Below, one piece after another: positions 36,872-44,845 of a stretch of 47,779 nucleotides of DNA. The notes under the pieces were generated by a model, which saw only the letters and a program-made list of their open reading frames with translations, was not told the DNA's origin and ran no database searches. Position 1 is the stretch's first letter. Every line of letters starts with the position of its first letter. A program made the translations under genes and the position numbers. The stretch is taken from positions 1-47,779 of the forward strand of contig JAUQPF010000036.1 in NCBI GenBank assembly GCA_030550535.1, given 5' to 3'. The stretch comes from Candidatus Bipolaricaulota bacterium. GTDB taxonomy: Bacteria > Bipolaricaulota > Bipolaricaulia > Bipolaricaulales > Bipolaricaulaceae.

Positions 36872-37552
36872 CTACGCGGAGTCTCTGAAGAAGCGTATCC
36901 AAATCCGCAGGCGCTCGTCGAGGCTGCGGCGCCCCAAAAGGAGGGGGGAGAACCCGGGCAGGACCTCGCGGGGATGGGTCGTGGCATAAAGCCCGTCAAG
37001 CTCGGAAAGAAGCCCTTGGAGGGCTTCCCCAAGGCGCGCAAGATCGGGCTCTATAGGTTGGCCCACAAGGAGAAAAGCCTCAGGATGTTCGAAGCCGCGA
37101 AGCCATATGCGGCTTCCCACGGGAACAATGGGGGTGCGGGCTTTGTGGGCGAGCCACACGGTGCCGCGCTGCAGCTCCCCAAGAGGGCCCGCGGGGCGGA
37201 GCTCGCCCTCCGGGAAAACGGCTACGGCCTCCCCCGCTTGCAGCCGCTTTAAGGCTTCCCGCAAGCGTTTCGTGGAGAGGGCTCCGACGGCCTCCAACAT
37301 GGGGAAAGCCCGCAAGTTCTCTTCAGAGATGAGAAGGTTTCCCCGGATCTTGGCCTTTTGAAAAAGAAGCCAAACGAGGTGCCCGTCGAAGAAGCTGTGG
37401 TGGTTCATGGCGAGGACGAAGGGCGGGGGCGGAAGCTCCCCCTTCACGTACACGCCGCGCAGGTTTTTCCTGAGGCTGCGAAGGAGAACGCGTCCCACAT
37501 GGGGACGAATGGCTCGCCCCAGGACTCCTTCGCGCGCGAAATTCAGGCGCAT
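36872..37552 (-). CDS. PlsC-type 1-acyl-glycerol-3-phosphate acyltransferase family
   Basis: This acyltransferase of the LPLAT/PlsC fold is 226 aa. The catalytic HX4D motif is NHHSFFD (His51, Asp56), followed by ISEENLRAFPMLEAVGAL and the FPEG motif AVFPEGELRP. VPVGSRIWL, near residue 145, matches the VPV block of the family. The most likely role is phospholipid synthesis, but the substrate could be another acyl acceptor. The ATG at 37552 has no ribosome binding site and sits 6 nt after a TACAAT box. The gene is 35 nt downstream of the M3 peptidase on the same strand. Confidence 0.85.
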   Translation of the reverse strand: MRLNFAREGVLGRAIRPHVGRVLLRSLRKNLRGVYVKGELPPPPFVLAMNHHSFFDGHLVWLLFQKAKIRGNLLISEENLRAFPMLEAVGALSTKRLREALKRLQAGEAVAVFPEGELRPAGPLGELQRGTVWLAHKARTPIVPVGSRIWLRGFEHPEAFLLVGQPIEPDLARLGEALQGLLSELDGLYATTHPREVLPGFSPLLLGRRSLDERLRIWIRFFRDSA

Positions 37553-37558
37553 CCCATG

Positions 37559-37564
37559 ATTGTA
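37559..37564 (-). promoter_or_regulatory. Possible leaderless -10 box of the PlsC-type gene
   Basis: TACAAT on the minus strand (37564-37559) ends 6 nt before the ATG at 37552, and no ribosome binding site is seen. There is no good -35 at 16-18 bp, so this case is weaker than those at nnr, dinB and glmU. Confidence 0.35.
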
Positions 37565-37587
37565 GCCCTCCCGTAGGTCCAGGGAAG

Positions 37588-39318
37588 CTACGTCTGCATC
37601 AAGGCTTGGTACAGGGTTTGGGCGGCGCGGCTTAAGGATTTGGGACCGAACTCAAAGGGCAGCCCGGCCGCGGAGAAAAGCTCGGGAAGCGGCCGTGATC
37701 CGCCCAGGGAGAGGGCGCATATATAGCCCTCCAGCGCTTGCGCCCGGTCCTCCAAGCTCCTCTGCCAAAGCGCGAGGGCCCCAAGCTGGGCGATCCCGTA
37801 CTCGATGTAATAAAACGGGGCGAGGAACAGGTGAAGCTGGCGATGCCATTCGTGCTCCAAGACCTCCTCGTAGCCGGTCCAATCCTCAAGCCCACCGAAA
37901 CGGCGGAAGATCTCCACCCAGGCCCTGTGGCGCTCCGCGCGGCTGTGCCCTGGATGCGTGTAAAGCCAGTGCTGGAAAGCGTCGATCGTGGCCACCCACG
38001 CAAGGAGCCGCACGATCCCATAAAGATGCTCCTCAAGCGAGCGTTTCCGTTCCTCGTCGCTCGGGTAGAAGACGTCAAGGAAGGGCGAGGCCAAAAGTTC
38101 CATGCCCATGGAGGCCACCTCCGCGAACTCCGTGGGGGGATCGCGGTACATGTGGAGGGGCTCGTCGCGGCAAAGCAGGGTGTGGAAGGCGTGGCCGGAC
38201 TCGTGAAGGAGGGTCCACAGGTCCTGATCCCTCCCCACGGCGTTCATGAAGATGAAGGGGAGCCGCCGCTCGGTGAGGGTGGATTGGTAGCCGCCCGGCG
38301 CCTTTCCTGGACGGTTGGCCACGTCCAAAAGCCCAAGGGCCGCCATGCGCCCAAAGAGCTCCCCGAGCCTGTGGTCCAAACGGCGGAAGATCTCCCCTGC
38401 TCCTTGCACCAAATCCTCAGGGTTCGCAAACGGGCGAAGGGGCGGCCGGCCCTCCGGGTCCACCAAAAGATCCCAAGGCCGCAGCTTTTTGAGGCCTAGG
38501 CGCTTGGCCCGCTCCTTATGAAGGAGGCGGAGGAGCGGCACCACCGCTTCCTCCACGCCCTTGTGAAACTCCTCGCACTCCCTTGGGCCGTAATCGAAAC
38601 GTTCGCGCTCGTGGAAGGCGTAGTCCCGGAAGTTCGCAAACCCTGCGTTCTTCGCGCGCTTCTCCCGAAGCACGAGGAGTTCCTCGAAGATCCCCTCGAT
38701 CTCGTCCTTGTCCTGGAGACGCCGCTCGGCGATGAGCTCCCAAGCCCGCTCCCTGAGGCGCCGGTCTGGCTCCTCTAAATATTTCGCCATCTGTTGGAGG
38801 GTGTGGGTGCGGCCCTCGAACTCCACGGTCATGGCTCCGAAGAGCTTTTGGTAGCGCTGGCCAAGCTTTTCCTCCTCCACCTTGAGGGGGATGTTCTCCT
38901 CGCGGAAGAGACGCACGGCGTTCTCCCATTTGCGCTGAAGGACGAGATAGCGTTCGGACGGCAGATCCTTCCAAGCCGGGCTTTGCGTGAACCGCAGGCG
39001 CAAACGGTGTAAGGCTTCCTCTACCTTGGGGGCCACGTTCTCCACGAACGCCAGGTAGGCCTTCTCGTAGCCGGGGTTGGTGGTGTCGCAGGTCATACGG
39101 ATGTAACGGATGGCCCCTTCCTCCTCCACGGCGGAAAGGAGCTCCGAGAGATCCAACAGGGCCTGCTCCACGTCCCGGCGGGAAAGGAGGGAGCGCTTTT
39201 CCAAGTCCTCAAAGAGGGGGGCCAGAGCCTCCCACTCGCCTATGGGGAGGTCTTTGGGGAGGAAACGCCGCGCATATTCGCACGGGAGCTCTGCAGGATC
39301 CACGAATTTTTCGGCCAT
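37588..39318 (-). CDS. M3 family oligoendopeptidase (PepF-like)
   Basis: This cytoplasmic zinc metallopeptidase cleaves oligopeptides; it is 576 aa. The HExxH site is in [16 protein letters not shown], with the third ligand Glu in [16 protein letters not shown] about 25 residues on, as expected for M3. Early helical domains (residues 1-300) are rich in Glu, Arg and Leu. [17 protein letters not shown] near the end is characteristic of PepF. The ATG at 39318 gives the start MAEKFVDP and is 7 nt from a TAAAAT box; an upstream start at 39345 would lie within the promoter. It could process peptides brought in by the permeases or released by the S8 protease, which is only a contextual suggestion. 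Confidence 0.93.
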   Translation of the reverse strand: MAEKFVDPAELPCEYARRFLPKDLPIGEWEALAPLFEDLEKRSLLSRRDVEQALLDLSELLSAVEEEGAIRYIRMTCDTTNPGYEKAYLAFVENVAPKVEEALHRLRLRFTQSPAWKDLPSERYLVLQRKWENAVRLFREENIPLKVEEEKLGQRYQKLFGAMTVEFEGRTHTLQQMAKYLEEPDRRLRERAWELIAERRLQDKDEIEGIFEELLVLREKRAKNAGFANFRDYAFHERERFDYGPRECEEFHKGVEEAVVPLLRLLHKERAKRLGLKKLRPWDLLVDPEGRPPLRPFANPEDLVQGAGEIFRRLDHRLGELFGRMAALGLLDVANRPGKAPGGYQSTLTERRLPFIFMNAVGRDQDLWTLLHESGHAFHTLLCRDEPLHMYRDPPTEFAEVASMGMELLASPFLDVFYPSDEERKRSLEEHLYGIVRLLAWVATIDAFQHWLYTHPGHSRAERHRAWVEIFRRFGGLEDWTGYEEVLEHEWHRQLHLFLAPFYYIEYGIAQLGALALWQRSLEDRAQALEGYICALSLGGSRPLPELFSAAGLPFEFGPKSLSRAAQTLYQALMQT

Positions 39319-39325
39319 CGCCGTG

Positions 39326-39355
39326 ATTTTAGCGGCCGCCCTCAAACCTAAGCAA
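39326..39355 (-). promoter_or_regulatory. Predicted leaderless promoter of the M3 peptidase gene
   Basis: On the minus strand the -35 is TTGCTT (39355-39350) and the -10 is TAAAAT (39331-39326), with an 18-bp spacer. Seven nt then separate the -10 from the ATG at 39318. It is divergent from, and close to, the rubredoxin promoter. Confidence 0.45.
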
Positions 39356-39373
39356 AACCGCTCATCCCATGGC

Positions 39374-39379
39374 TATAAT
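39374..39379 (+). promoter_or_regulatory. -10 box of the rubredoxin-NROR operon
   Basis: A perfect TATAAT lies 27 nt before the rubredoxin ATG, with AAAGGGGGAAG (39396-39406) as ribosome binding site. No strong -35 is visible; the expected place overlaps the -35 of the divergent M3 peptidase promoter. No PerR-like palindrome was found here. Confidence 0.5.
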
Positions 39380-39406
39380 GGTCCATCTTTCGGGAAAGGG
39401 GGAAGA

Positions 39407-39565
39407 ATGCAGAAGTGGGAGTGCACGGTGTGCGGGTGGATCTACGATCCGGCGAAGGGTGATCCCTCCCAAGGGATCCAGCCAGGAACGGCGTTTGAGG
39501 ATCTCCCCGACGACTGGACCTGCCCGGAGTGTGGGGCGCCCAAGGACATGTTCCAGCCCCTATGA
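39407..39565 (+). CDS. Rubredoxin
   Basis: This small iron-sulfur-free electron carrier has one Fe bound by four cysteines and is 52 aa, the usual size. Motifs are [19 protein letters not shown] (first CxxC) and [15 protein letters not shown] (second CxxC). It probably donates electrons to rubrerythrin and superoxide reductase. The stop overlaps the start of the NADH:rubredoxin oxidoreductase gene (ATGA), so donor and carrier are made together. Confidence 0.97.
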   Translation: MQKWECTVCGWIYDPAKGDPSQGIQPGTAFEDLPDDWTCPECGAPKDMFQPL

Positions 39566-40734
39566 CCTACGTGATCGTGGGCGGCGGGATCGCGGGCGTG
39601 ACCGCGGCCCAAAAGCTGCGTACCCTGGATTCCGCTGCCCCTGTGATCCTCGTGGAGGCCGAGCCCATCCCCTATTACCTTCGGCCAGGTCTCATTGAAG
39701 TCCTCGCTGGCCAAAAGGGGCTTGAGGGGATCACGCCCTACCCCCGGGGATGGTTTGAAACGAGAGGGATTGATTACAGGCTGGGCGAAGCCGCCGTGGG
39801 CCTGGACCTGGCCAGGCGGGAGGTGGTCCTCGCCTCCGGCCGTCGCCTCCCCTTTACCCGTTTGCTATTGGCCACGGGAGCGGAACCCCTCCGGCCTCCT
39901 ATCCCCGGCGTGGATTTGCCCGGGGTGTTCACCCTGCGCACGGCGGCGGACGTGGAGCGGATCCGCACCTGGGCCGAAGGGAGGCGGCGGGCCGTGGTGC
40001 TAGGCGGGGGCTGGCTGGGGTTGGAGGCCGCCAACGCCCTTCGCCGTTTCCTCGAAGAGGTAGTGGTCCTGGCCCGAGGACCGTGGCCCCTCAGCCGCCA
40101 ACTCGATCGCGAGGCCGGCCAGATCCTCGGCGCGCTTTTGCGCGACAAAGGGCTCGAGGTGCGCGGTGCGGTCGAGGCCACGGCGATTCGGGGGAAGGGT
40201 GAGGCCGAGGAGGTCCATCTTTCCACAGGAGAGATTTTGCCCACGGATTTGGTGTTGATCGCCATTGGGGTTCGACCGCGGGTGGCCTTGGCCCAGGACG
40301 CGGGTCTGTTCGTGCAAAATGGGCTTGTGGTAAACGATTTTTTGGAGACCTCGGTTCCTGGGGTGTACGCCGCGGGGGACGTGGCGGAGTGGCAGGGAAG
40401 GGTTTACGGGATCGTTCTGGCCGCGCGAGAGCAGGCCTTGGTGGCCGCCCAGAACATGGTGGAACCCTGGAGCGTCCGCTACGCCGGAACACCGCCCGCC
40501 CAGCGCCTCAAGGTTGCGGGGGTGGATCTCCTCGTTCTTGGGGACACACAGCCCTTGGGCGGCCCCTACACGGAAGAGCGCGTGGAGGAGAAGGACAGGT
40601 ACGCCAAATTCGTGCTGAACGAAAAGCGGATCCTCGTGGGGGCCATCGTGCTTGGGTATCCCGAGCTTATGAGAGCTGCGGAAGAACTCTTCCGCTCTGG
40701 AACCCCTGCGCCCGCGAACTTGTGTAGGGAATGA
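39562..40734 (+). CDS. NAD(P)H:rubredoxin oxidoreductase (FAD-dependent)
   Basis: This flavoprotein of the two-dinucleotide-binding fold is 390 aa. The FAD-binding start is [16 protein letters not shown]. The NAD(P)H-binding motif is [15 protein letters not shown] (about residues 150-165). The second FAD segment is [12 protein letters not shown] (about 270-280). It lacks the CxxC of disulfide reductases, which fits the rubredoxin reductase/NROR group. Position directly after rubredoxin, with overlapping codons, is the strongest evidence for its partner. It would pass electrons from NADH to rubredoxin for the peroxide and superoxide reductases encoded downstream. Confidence 0.9.
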   Translation: MTYVIVGGGIAGVTAAQKLRTLDSAAPVILVEAEPIPYYLRPGLIEVLAGQKGLEGITPYPRGWFETRGIDYRLGEAAVGLDLARREVVLASGRRLPFTRLLLATGAEPLRPPIPGVDLPGVFTLRTAADVERIRTWAEGRRRAVVLGGGWLGLEAANALRRFLEEVVVLARGPWPLSRQLDREAGQILGALLRDKGLEVRGAVEATAIRGKGEAEEVHLSTGEILPTDLVLIAIGVRPRVALAQDAGLFVQNGLVVNDFLETSVPGVYAAGDVAEWQGRVYGIVLAAREQALVAAQNMVEPWSVRYAGTPPAQRLKVAGVDLLVLGDTQPLGGPYTEERVEEKDRYAKFVLNEKRILVGAIVLGYPELMRAAEELFRSGTPAPANLCRE

Positions 40735-41109
40735 ACCTTTGGGCGTAGATGTTTCGACAGGGCTGGGGTGCGGAAAATTGGCCTTGCGAGCAGGCGAGGA
40801 CCAACAAGGACCACGTGTTCAAAGGTTCTTAAGGATCGCCGGCAGTGCCATCCTTGTTGGCAAAGGAAACGTGCGAGCGTTGTTTGTTTCTCCCGACCTT
40901 TCCGAAAACGCTTGTGCGGAATAGAAACGCGCTTACCTTTGCTTGGGCTTTTAGTGTGGAATTCGCACCGGCCTACGGCATGAGTTTCAAATTACTGGTG
41001 CACGGCTAATGGCCAGGGCACATGGATGATTAAAGTATGTCTGGCCTGCGCTTCGTTCTCTCCCAAGTGTTGCTTGAGGGCGGTCCGTCAAGGCCCCCTT
41101 CACCTGGGG
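40735..41109 (+). other. Non-coding interval with competing inverted repeats upstream of perR
   Basis: I see no convincing gene in this stretch, which is visibly less GC-rich than its neighbours. Short frames at 40739-40924 and 40768-40983 have no recognisable motif. A perfect 10-bp inverted repeat, CCAACAAGGA (40801-40810) and TCCTTGTTGG (40851-40860), is present. A second stem pairs AAGGAT (40831-40836) with ATCCTT (40850-40855), enclosing GGC-AGT-GCC. The two stems share 40851-40855, so they exclude each other. A short TTCCG/CGGAA stem lies at 40910-40921. It could be a small RNA or a long leader, or the remains of a lost gene. Confidence 0.35.
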
Positions 41110-41150
41110 TTGACGCGGGGCGACTGCAAACTATAATCAAAATGAAAATC
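41110..41150 (+). promoter_or_regulatory. Promoter of perR operon with overlapping Fur/PerR-like box
   Basis: The -35 TTGACG (41110-41115) and consensus -10 TATAAT (41132-41137) have a 16-bp spacer. The 19 bp at 41132-41150 match the classical Fur box GATAATGATAATCATTATC at 13 positions by my alignment. The box covers the -10 and start point, so bound repressor would block the promoter. This predicts autoregulation of the perR-rubrerythrin-peroxiredoxin-ferritin-SOR operon. Confidence 0.6.
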
Positions 41151-41546
41151 ATGAACAGGCAGGAGAGGGGCAAACGCGATCGGGTCCTTCGGGAACTCGC
41201 CGCGCGCATGGATCACCCCACCGCGGAAGAGCTATACCTTGCCCTACGCGAAAAGGGCGAGGCCATCAGCTTGGCTACAGTCTATCGCGCCCTCCGCGCC
41301 TTGGCCGAGGAGGGCTTGGTGGCCACCCTCCCCTTGGCGCCCGCGGAGCGGTTCGACCCCACCACCCACCCCCACTACCACTTCCACTGTCTTCGCTGCG
41401 ACCGCGTGTTTGACCTGGAGCTTTCCTACAAGCCCGAGCTCGATCGCGCTATTGAAGCCCTGGGTTTCTCCGTGCACCACCACACCCTCGTCTTCCACGG
41501 CCTCTGTCCTGCCTGCCAAGCTCAAAGGGAAAGGGGTGGACCATGA
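41151..41546 (+). CDS. perR: PerR-type peroxide-sensing Fur family repressor
   Basis: The protein is a 131-aa Fur family regulator with an N-terminal winged helix (HPTAEELYLALREKG, SLATVYRALRALAEEGLV). The residues aligned with the regulatory metal site of Bacillus PerR are all present: His22, Asp69 (in ERFDP), His75, His77 and Asp88. The structural zinc site is Cys80-x-x-Cys83 and Cys119-x-x-Cys122. Asp69 favours PerR over Fur. The start is either ATG 41151 or ATG 41142; the -10 box is so close that the mRNA would be leaderless or nearly so. The stop overlaps rubrerythrin (ATGA), and the operon content fits peroxide control. Confidence 0.85.
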   Translation: MNRQERGKRDRVLRELAARMDHPTAEELYLALREKGEAISLATVYRALRALAEEGLVATLPLAPAERFDPTTHPHYHFHCLRCDRVFDLELSYKPELDRAIEALGFSVHHHTLVFHGLCPACQAQRERGGP

Positions 41547-42046
41547 AAAAGATGACCGAAGAGAATCTGAAGGCCGCCTTCGCCGGGCAGTCCCAGGCGC
41601 ATATGCGCTACCTCATTTTTGCCGAGGTGGCCGAGAAGGAAGGCAAACCCAATTTGGCGAGGCTTTTTCGGGCCATCGCCTACGCCGAGCAAGTGCACGC
41701 CACCAACCACTACCGCGAGCTCGGCATGATCCGTGACTCCGGGCAAAACCTTGATGTGGCCATTGCCGGCGAGACTTACGAGGTGGAGGAGATGTACCCC
41801 GCGTTCATCGCTGTGGCTGACCTTCAAAAAGAGAGCGGGGCTAAGCGGGCCTTTCATTTCGCCATCGAAGCTGAAAAGATCCACGCCGAGCTCTATCGGA
41901 AGGCCAAGGAGGCTGCGGAAAAGGGTACGGATATCAAGATCGGCACGGTTTACATCTGCCCGGTCTGTGGGCACACCGTGGTGGGGGAGCCCCCTGAGCG
42001 CTGTCCCATCTGCGGGGCTCCGAGGGAGAAGTACAAGGCGTTCTGA
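41543..42046 (+). CDS. Rubrerythrin
   Basis: This non-haem peroxidase reduces hydrogen peroxide to water with electrons from rubredoxin. The protein is 167 aa. The ferritin-like diiron domain (about 1-130) has the Glu/His helices around [46 protein letters not shown] and [13 protein letters not shown]. The C-terminal rubredoxin-like iron site is CPVCGHTV and CPICGAP. It overlaps perR by four bases and is the first enzyme of the operon. Confidence 0.97.
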   Translation: MKKMTEENLKAAFAGQSQAHMRYLIFAEVAEKEGKPNLARLFRAIAYAEQVHATNHYRELGMIRDSGQNLDVAIAGETYEVEEMYPAFIAVADLQKESGAKRAFHFAIEAEKIHAELYRKAKEAAEKGTDIKIGTVYICPVCGHTVVGEPPERCPICGAPREKYKAF

Positions 42047-42057
42047 AAGGAGGGATC

Positions 42058-42720
42058 ATGCAGGAAAGAAGGCTTCCGTTGATCGGTGAACCGGCGCCGG
42101 AGTTCAAGGCCCAGACCACCCACGGCCCCATTGATTTCCCCAAGGACCTCAAGGGCAAGTGGGTCGTGTTCTTCTCGCACCCTGCGGACTTCACCCCTGT
42201 CTGCACCACAGAGTTCGTGTCCTTCGCCAAGCACTACCAGGAGTTCAAAGCCTTGAACGCGGAACTCGTGGGCCTCTCCGTGGACCATGTGTACTCCCAC
42301 ATCAAGTGGGTGGAGTGGATCAAGGAGAAGCTGGGGGTGGAGATCCCCTTCCCCATCGTGGCCGACACCACCGGCAAGATCGCCGAGCTTTACGGCATGA
42401 TCCATCCGGGGGCTTCGGAGTCGGCCACGGTGCGGGCTGTGTTCATCCTCTGCCCGCAGGGGATCATCCGCGCCATCCTCTACTATCCTCTCACCATAGG
42501 GCGCTACATCCCTGAAGTTTTGCGTCTTCTCAAAGCCCTGCAGACCTCCATGAAGGAGGGAGTGGCTATCCCCGCCAACTGGCCGGAGAACGAGCTCATT
42601 GGTGGCAACGTCATCGTGCCGCCGCCCTCGGACCTCCAGGGCGCGCAAAAGCGTCTGCAAGAGGCCAAGGAGGGCCAGGTCCAGTGCTACGACTGGTGGT
42701 TCTGCCATAGGAAGCTGTGA
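42058..42720 (+). CDS. Peroxiredoxin (Prx6-type, archaeal-like 2-Cys)
   Basis: This thiol peroxidase is 220 aa. The peroxidatic cysteine is Cys49 in [13 protein letters not shown]. Two C-terminal cysteines, Cys210 and Cys216 in CYDWWFC, match the architecture of the archaeal Aeropyrum/Pyrococcus thioredoxin peroxidase (Cys50, 207, 213), which forms an intramolecular disulfide in a decameric ring. AAAGGAGGG precedes the ATG. Its place between rubrerythrin and ferritin makes it a second peroxide-removing enzyme of the same operon. Confidence 0.94.
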   Translation: MQERRLPLIGEPAPEFKAQTTHGPIDFPKDLKGKWVVFFSHPADFTPVCTTEFVSFAKHYQEFKALNAELVGLSVDHVYSHIKWVEWIKEKLGVEIPFPIVADTTGKIAELYGMIHPGASESATVRAVFILCPQGIIRAILYYPLTIGRYIPEVLRLLKALQTSMKEGVAIPANWPENELIGGNVIVPPPSDLQGAQKRLQEAKEGQVQCYDWWFCHRKL

Positions 42721-42727
42721 GGGTGGG

Positions 42728-42754
42728 CAAGGGGCGGGGTTCTCCCGCCCCTTG
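42728..42754 (+). terminator. Strong hairpin between peroxiredoxin and ferritin genes
   Basis: A perfect 11-bp stem, CAAGGGGCGGG (42728-42738) with CCCGCCCCTTG (42744-42754), closes a GTTCT loop 7 nt after the peroxiredoxin stop. There is no T tract after it, so it is more likely a partial terminator or an RNA-processing and stability element that sets the level of ferritin and SOR relative to the upstream genes. Confidence 0.5.
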
Positions 42755-42776
42755 GGTCCCAAAGGAAAGGGGTTCG

Positions 42777-43277
42777 ATGATCGGGAAAACCATGGAGAAA
42801 GCGCTGAACGAGCAGATCCGGGAGGAGCTGGGCTCGGCCTACCTTTACCTGGCCATGGCCGCGTACTTCCACAGCCTGGGTCTTCCGGGCATGGCCCATT
42901 GGATGGAGGTTCAGGTGGAGGAGGAATACGGGCACGCCCTGCGGATCTATAACCATGTGGTGGAGCGGGGAGGTCGGGTGAAGCTCGAGGCTTTGCCGGA
43001 GCCCAGGTCCGAATGGAGTTCTCCCTTGGAAGCGTGGAAGGCCGCCTACGAACACGAGCGCTACATCTCCGGCCGCATCCATAAACTCGTGGAACTCGCT
43101 CGCCAGGAGAAGGACTACCCCGCTGAGGTCATGCTCCAGTGGTTTGTGTCCGAACAGGTGGAAGAGGAGGACCAGACGCGGCGCATCGTGGAGATGCTTG
43201 AGCGTATCGGCGAGTCGGGTCGCGGGCTTCTCTGGCTGGATAAGGAGCTCGGCAAGCGCGGAAAGGAGGAGGAATGA
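42777..43277 (+). CDS. Ferritin (non-haem, FtnA-like)
   Basis: This iron-storage protein is 166 aa, the standard length. The four-helix bundle carries ferroxidase residues in NEQIREELGSAYLYLAMAA (Glu) and WMEVQVEEEYGHALRIY (Glu, His), with a later Glu/Gln in WFVSEQVEEEDQ. Storing ferrous iron limits Fenton chemistry, which fits the PerR-controlled operon. The ATG at 42777 follows GGAAAGGGG; the upstream open frame from 42717 crosses the hairpin and is rejected. The SOR gene overlaps its stop. Confidence 0.95.
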   Translation: MIGKTMEKALNEQIREELGSAYLYLAMAAYFHSLGLPGMAHWMEVQVEEEYGHALRIYNHVVERGGRVKLEALPEPRSEWSSPLEAWKAAYEHERYISGRIHKLVELARQEKDYPAEVMLQWFVSEQVEEEDQTRRIVEMLERIGESGRGLLWLDKELGKRGKEEE

Positions 43278-43666
43278 GGATCTGCGAGAAGATCCAAGAG
43301 GCCGATTGGCAGAAGGAAAAGCACGTCCCGGTCATCGAGTGTCCGGATCGGGTGAAACCTGACGAGTGGGTGCCGGTCAAGATTTCTTTGGGCAAAGCTG
43401 TAGCTCATCCCAACACCACGGAGCACCATATCCGCTGGATCTCCGCCTTCTTCTCGCCCGATGGGGATAAGTTCACGTATGACCTCGGGAAGTTCGAGTT
43501 CAACGCCCACGGCGAGGCCGTGGCTGGTCCCAACCAGGGCCCGGTGTACACCCACCACGAGGTGACCTTCGCCTTCAAAACGAACAAGCCCGGCACCTTG
43601 CATGCCCTGGCGTACTGCAACATCCACGGTCTTTGGGAGTCCCAAAAGCGCATCGAACTTGCGTGA
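43274..43666 (+). CDS. Superoxide reductase (neelaredoxin type)
   Basis: This enzyme reduces superoxide to hydrogen peroxide without producing oxygen. The 130-aa protein has only the catalytic SOR domain, without the N-terminal desulforedoxin module. The ferrous site is complete: Glu15 and His17 in EKHVPV, His45 and His51 in HPNTTEHH, and Cys115 and His118 in YCNIHGLWES, aligning with the Pyrococcus enzyme. The start overlaps ferritin (ATGA), and an intrinsic terminator follows 7 nt after the stop. The peroxide it makes would be removed by rubrerythrin and peroxiredoxin from the same operon. Confidence 0.96.
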   Translation: MRICEKIQEADWQKEKHVPVIECPDRVKPDEWVPVKISLGKAVAHPNTTEHHIRWISAFFSPDGDKFTYDLGKFEFNAHGEAVAGPNQGPVYTHHEVTFAFKTNKPGTLHALAYCNIHGLWESQKRIELA

Positions 43667-43673
43667 GAGCCTT

Positions 43674-43705
43674 GGGGCGGCCTGCAAGGCCGCCCCTTTT
43701 CGTTT
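43674..43705 (+). terminator. Intrinsic terminator of the oxidative-stress operon
   Basis: A perfect 10-bp stem, GGGGCGGCCT (43674-43683) with AGGCCGCCCC (43687-43696), closes a GCA loop and is followed by TTTTCGTTT. It ends transcription after superoxide reductase. Confidence 0.93.
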
Positions 43706-43717
43706 GCGAGGGAAGCC

Positions 43718-44845
43718 CTGAGCTTTCTGTTTCTGCACGAGTGGTCCCTGGCCGGGTTCTTCTTCGTCCTTTGCGTTATCGCCCTCCTCAACGTGCATGG
43801 GTTTCCCCGTCTTCGTTCCCGTAAGCCCTCAGGCTTTCCCAAGGTCTCGGTGCTCATCCCTGTGCGCGACGAGGCCGAAAACATCGAGGGCTGTCTCGCC
43901 TCGGTTCTGGCCCAGGACTACCCGAATTTCGAGGTCCTTGTGTACGAGGAGGGCTCGCAGGATGGCACAAGGGCCATCCTCGCGAAGCTCCGGAATCCGC
44001 GGCTGCGAACGATTTTCGGGCAGGCCCCACCCGAGGGCTGGCTCGGGAAACCCTGGGCCTGTGCAGAGTTAGCCAAACAAGCTTCCGGAAACCTCCTCCT
44101 CTTTCTGGATGCTGACGTTCGGCTTGCTCCCGAGGCTTTAGCCTCTGCTGTGGCCGCAATGGAAAAAGAAAACCTCGATTTCCTCTCCCTCCTTCCCCAG
44201 CAGGAGGTCAAAGGCGTGGGGGAGGCGGTGCACGTGGCCCTCATTCCCTGGAGCTTGAGCTCCTTCTTTCCCTTGTTCATCCCTAAGCTCCGGCGGGTTG
44301 CTGTGGGCCAGTTCCTGCTTATTTCGCGGGCGGCTTACGCGCGGATCGGCGGCCACGCGGCCGTGCGCGCCGAGGTCCTCGAGGACCAGGCCCTGGCCTC
44401 CCGAGCGGCTCGTGAAGGCCTTCGACTCAAGCTTTTCTACGCCGGAGGATTGGCGCGGTGCCGCATGTACCGCGGCTTTGGGGCCGCCAACGCCGGACTC
44501 GCGAAGAACCTCTTCCCGATCTTCAAGAAAAGGCTTCTCCCCTTCGCGTTCGTGTGGACTTGGCTCCTTTATGTGGCTTGGCAGCCCCTTTTCGTTCTGC
44601 CCATGGCCTTGGGCGGATCTCTCCCCTCCCCGCTCGTCGTGCCTGCGGCCTGGGCTCTGGGTTGGGCTTTTGTGCTTTGGACGTTCACTGTGCTTCGCTT
44701 TCGGCTTCCGGTCTGGCTCTGCTTGGGCTATCCTTCGGTGCACCTCGTGGCCTGGTTCACTGCCGCCCGCTCGGCCTTTTGGCACCTTTCCCGCCGCGGA
44801 ACTTGGAAAGGTCGTTCCATCCATGTGAAAGGAGGTCTTGCGTGA
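43718..44845 (+). CDS. Family 2 glycosyltransferase, membrane-bound; probable CTG start
   Basis: The catalytic domain begins VSVLIPVRDEAENIEGCLAS and continues with FLDADVRLAPEA (the metal-binding DxD) and EDQALASRA. The C-terminus has three or more membrane helices (about 270-350). This resembles glycosyltransferases of lipid or carotenoid type. The first ATG/GTG start is the GTG at 43793, but the same frame upstream encodes a membrane helix (WSLAGFFFVLCVIALLN) leading straight into the FPRLR linker often seen in such enzymes. No ATG, GTG or TTG exists between the terminator and 43793. A CTG at 43718 has GAGGGAAG 2 nt upstream and would include the helix. The conservative start is 43793; the end is certain. 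Confidence 0.8.
   Translation: MSFLFLHEWSLAGFFFVLCVIALLNVHGFPRLRSRKPSGFPKVSVLIPVRDEAENIEGCLASVLAQDYPNFEVLVYEEGSQDGTRAILAKLRNPRLRTIFGQAPPEGWLGKPWACAELAKQASGNLLLFLDADVRLAPEALASAVAAMEKENLDFLSLLPQQEVKGVGEAVHVALIPWSLSSFFPLFIPKLRRVAVGQFLLISRAAYARIGGHAAVRAEVLEDQALASRAAREGLRLKLFYAGGLARCRMYRGFGAANAGLAKNLFPIFKKRLLPFAFVWTWLLYVAWQPLFVLPMALGGSLPSPLVVPAAWALGWAFVLWTFTVLRFRLPVWLCLGYPSVHLVAWFTAARSAFWHLSRRGTWKGRSIHVKGGLA

Noticed and set aside
40739-40983. Two short overlapping frames after NROR
   Set aside because: Both have no recognisable motif, weak starts and overlap the inverted repeats; non-coding is more likely.
40745-41105. tmRNA candidate because of TTTCGACAGGG near 40751
   Set aside because: The 5' motif resembles tmRNA, but no T-arm with GGTTCGA, no CCA-ending acceptor partner and no tag-peptide frame followed by a stop is found within the next 400 nt.
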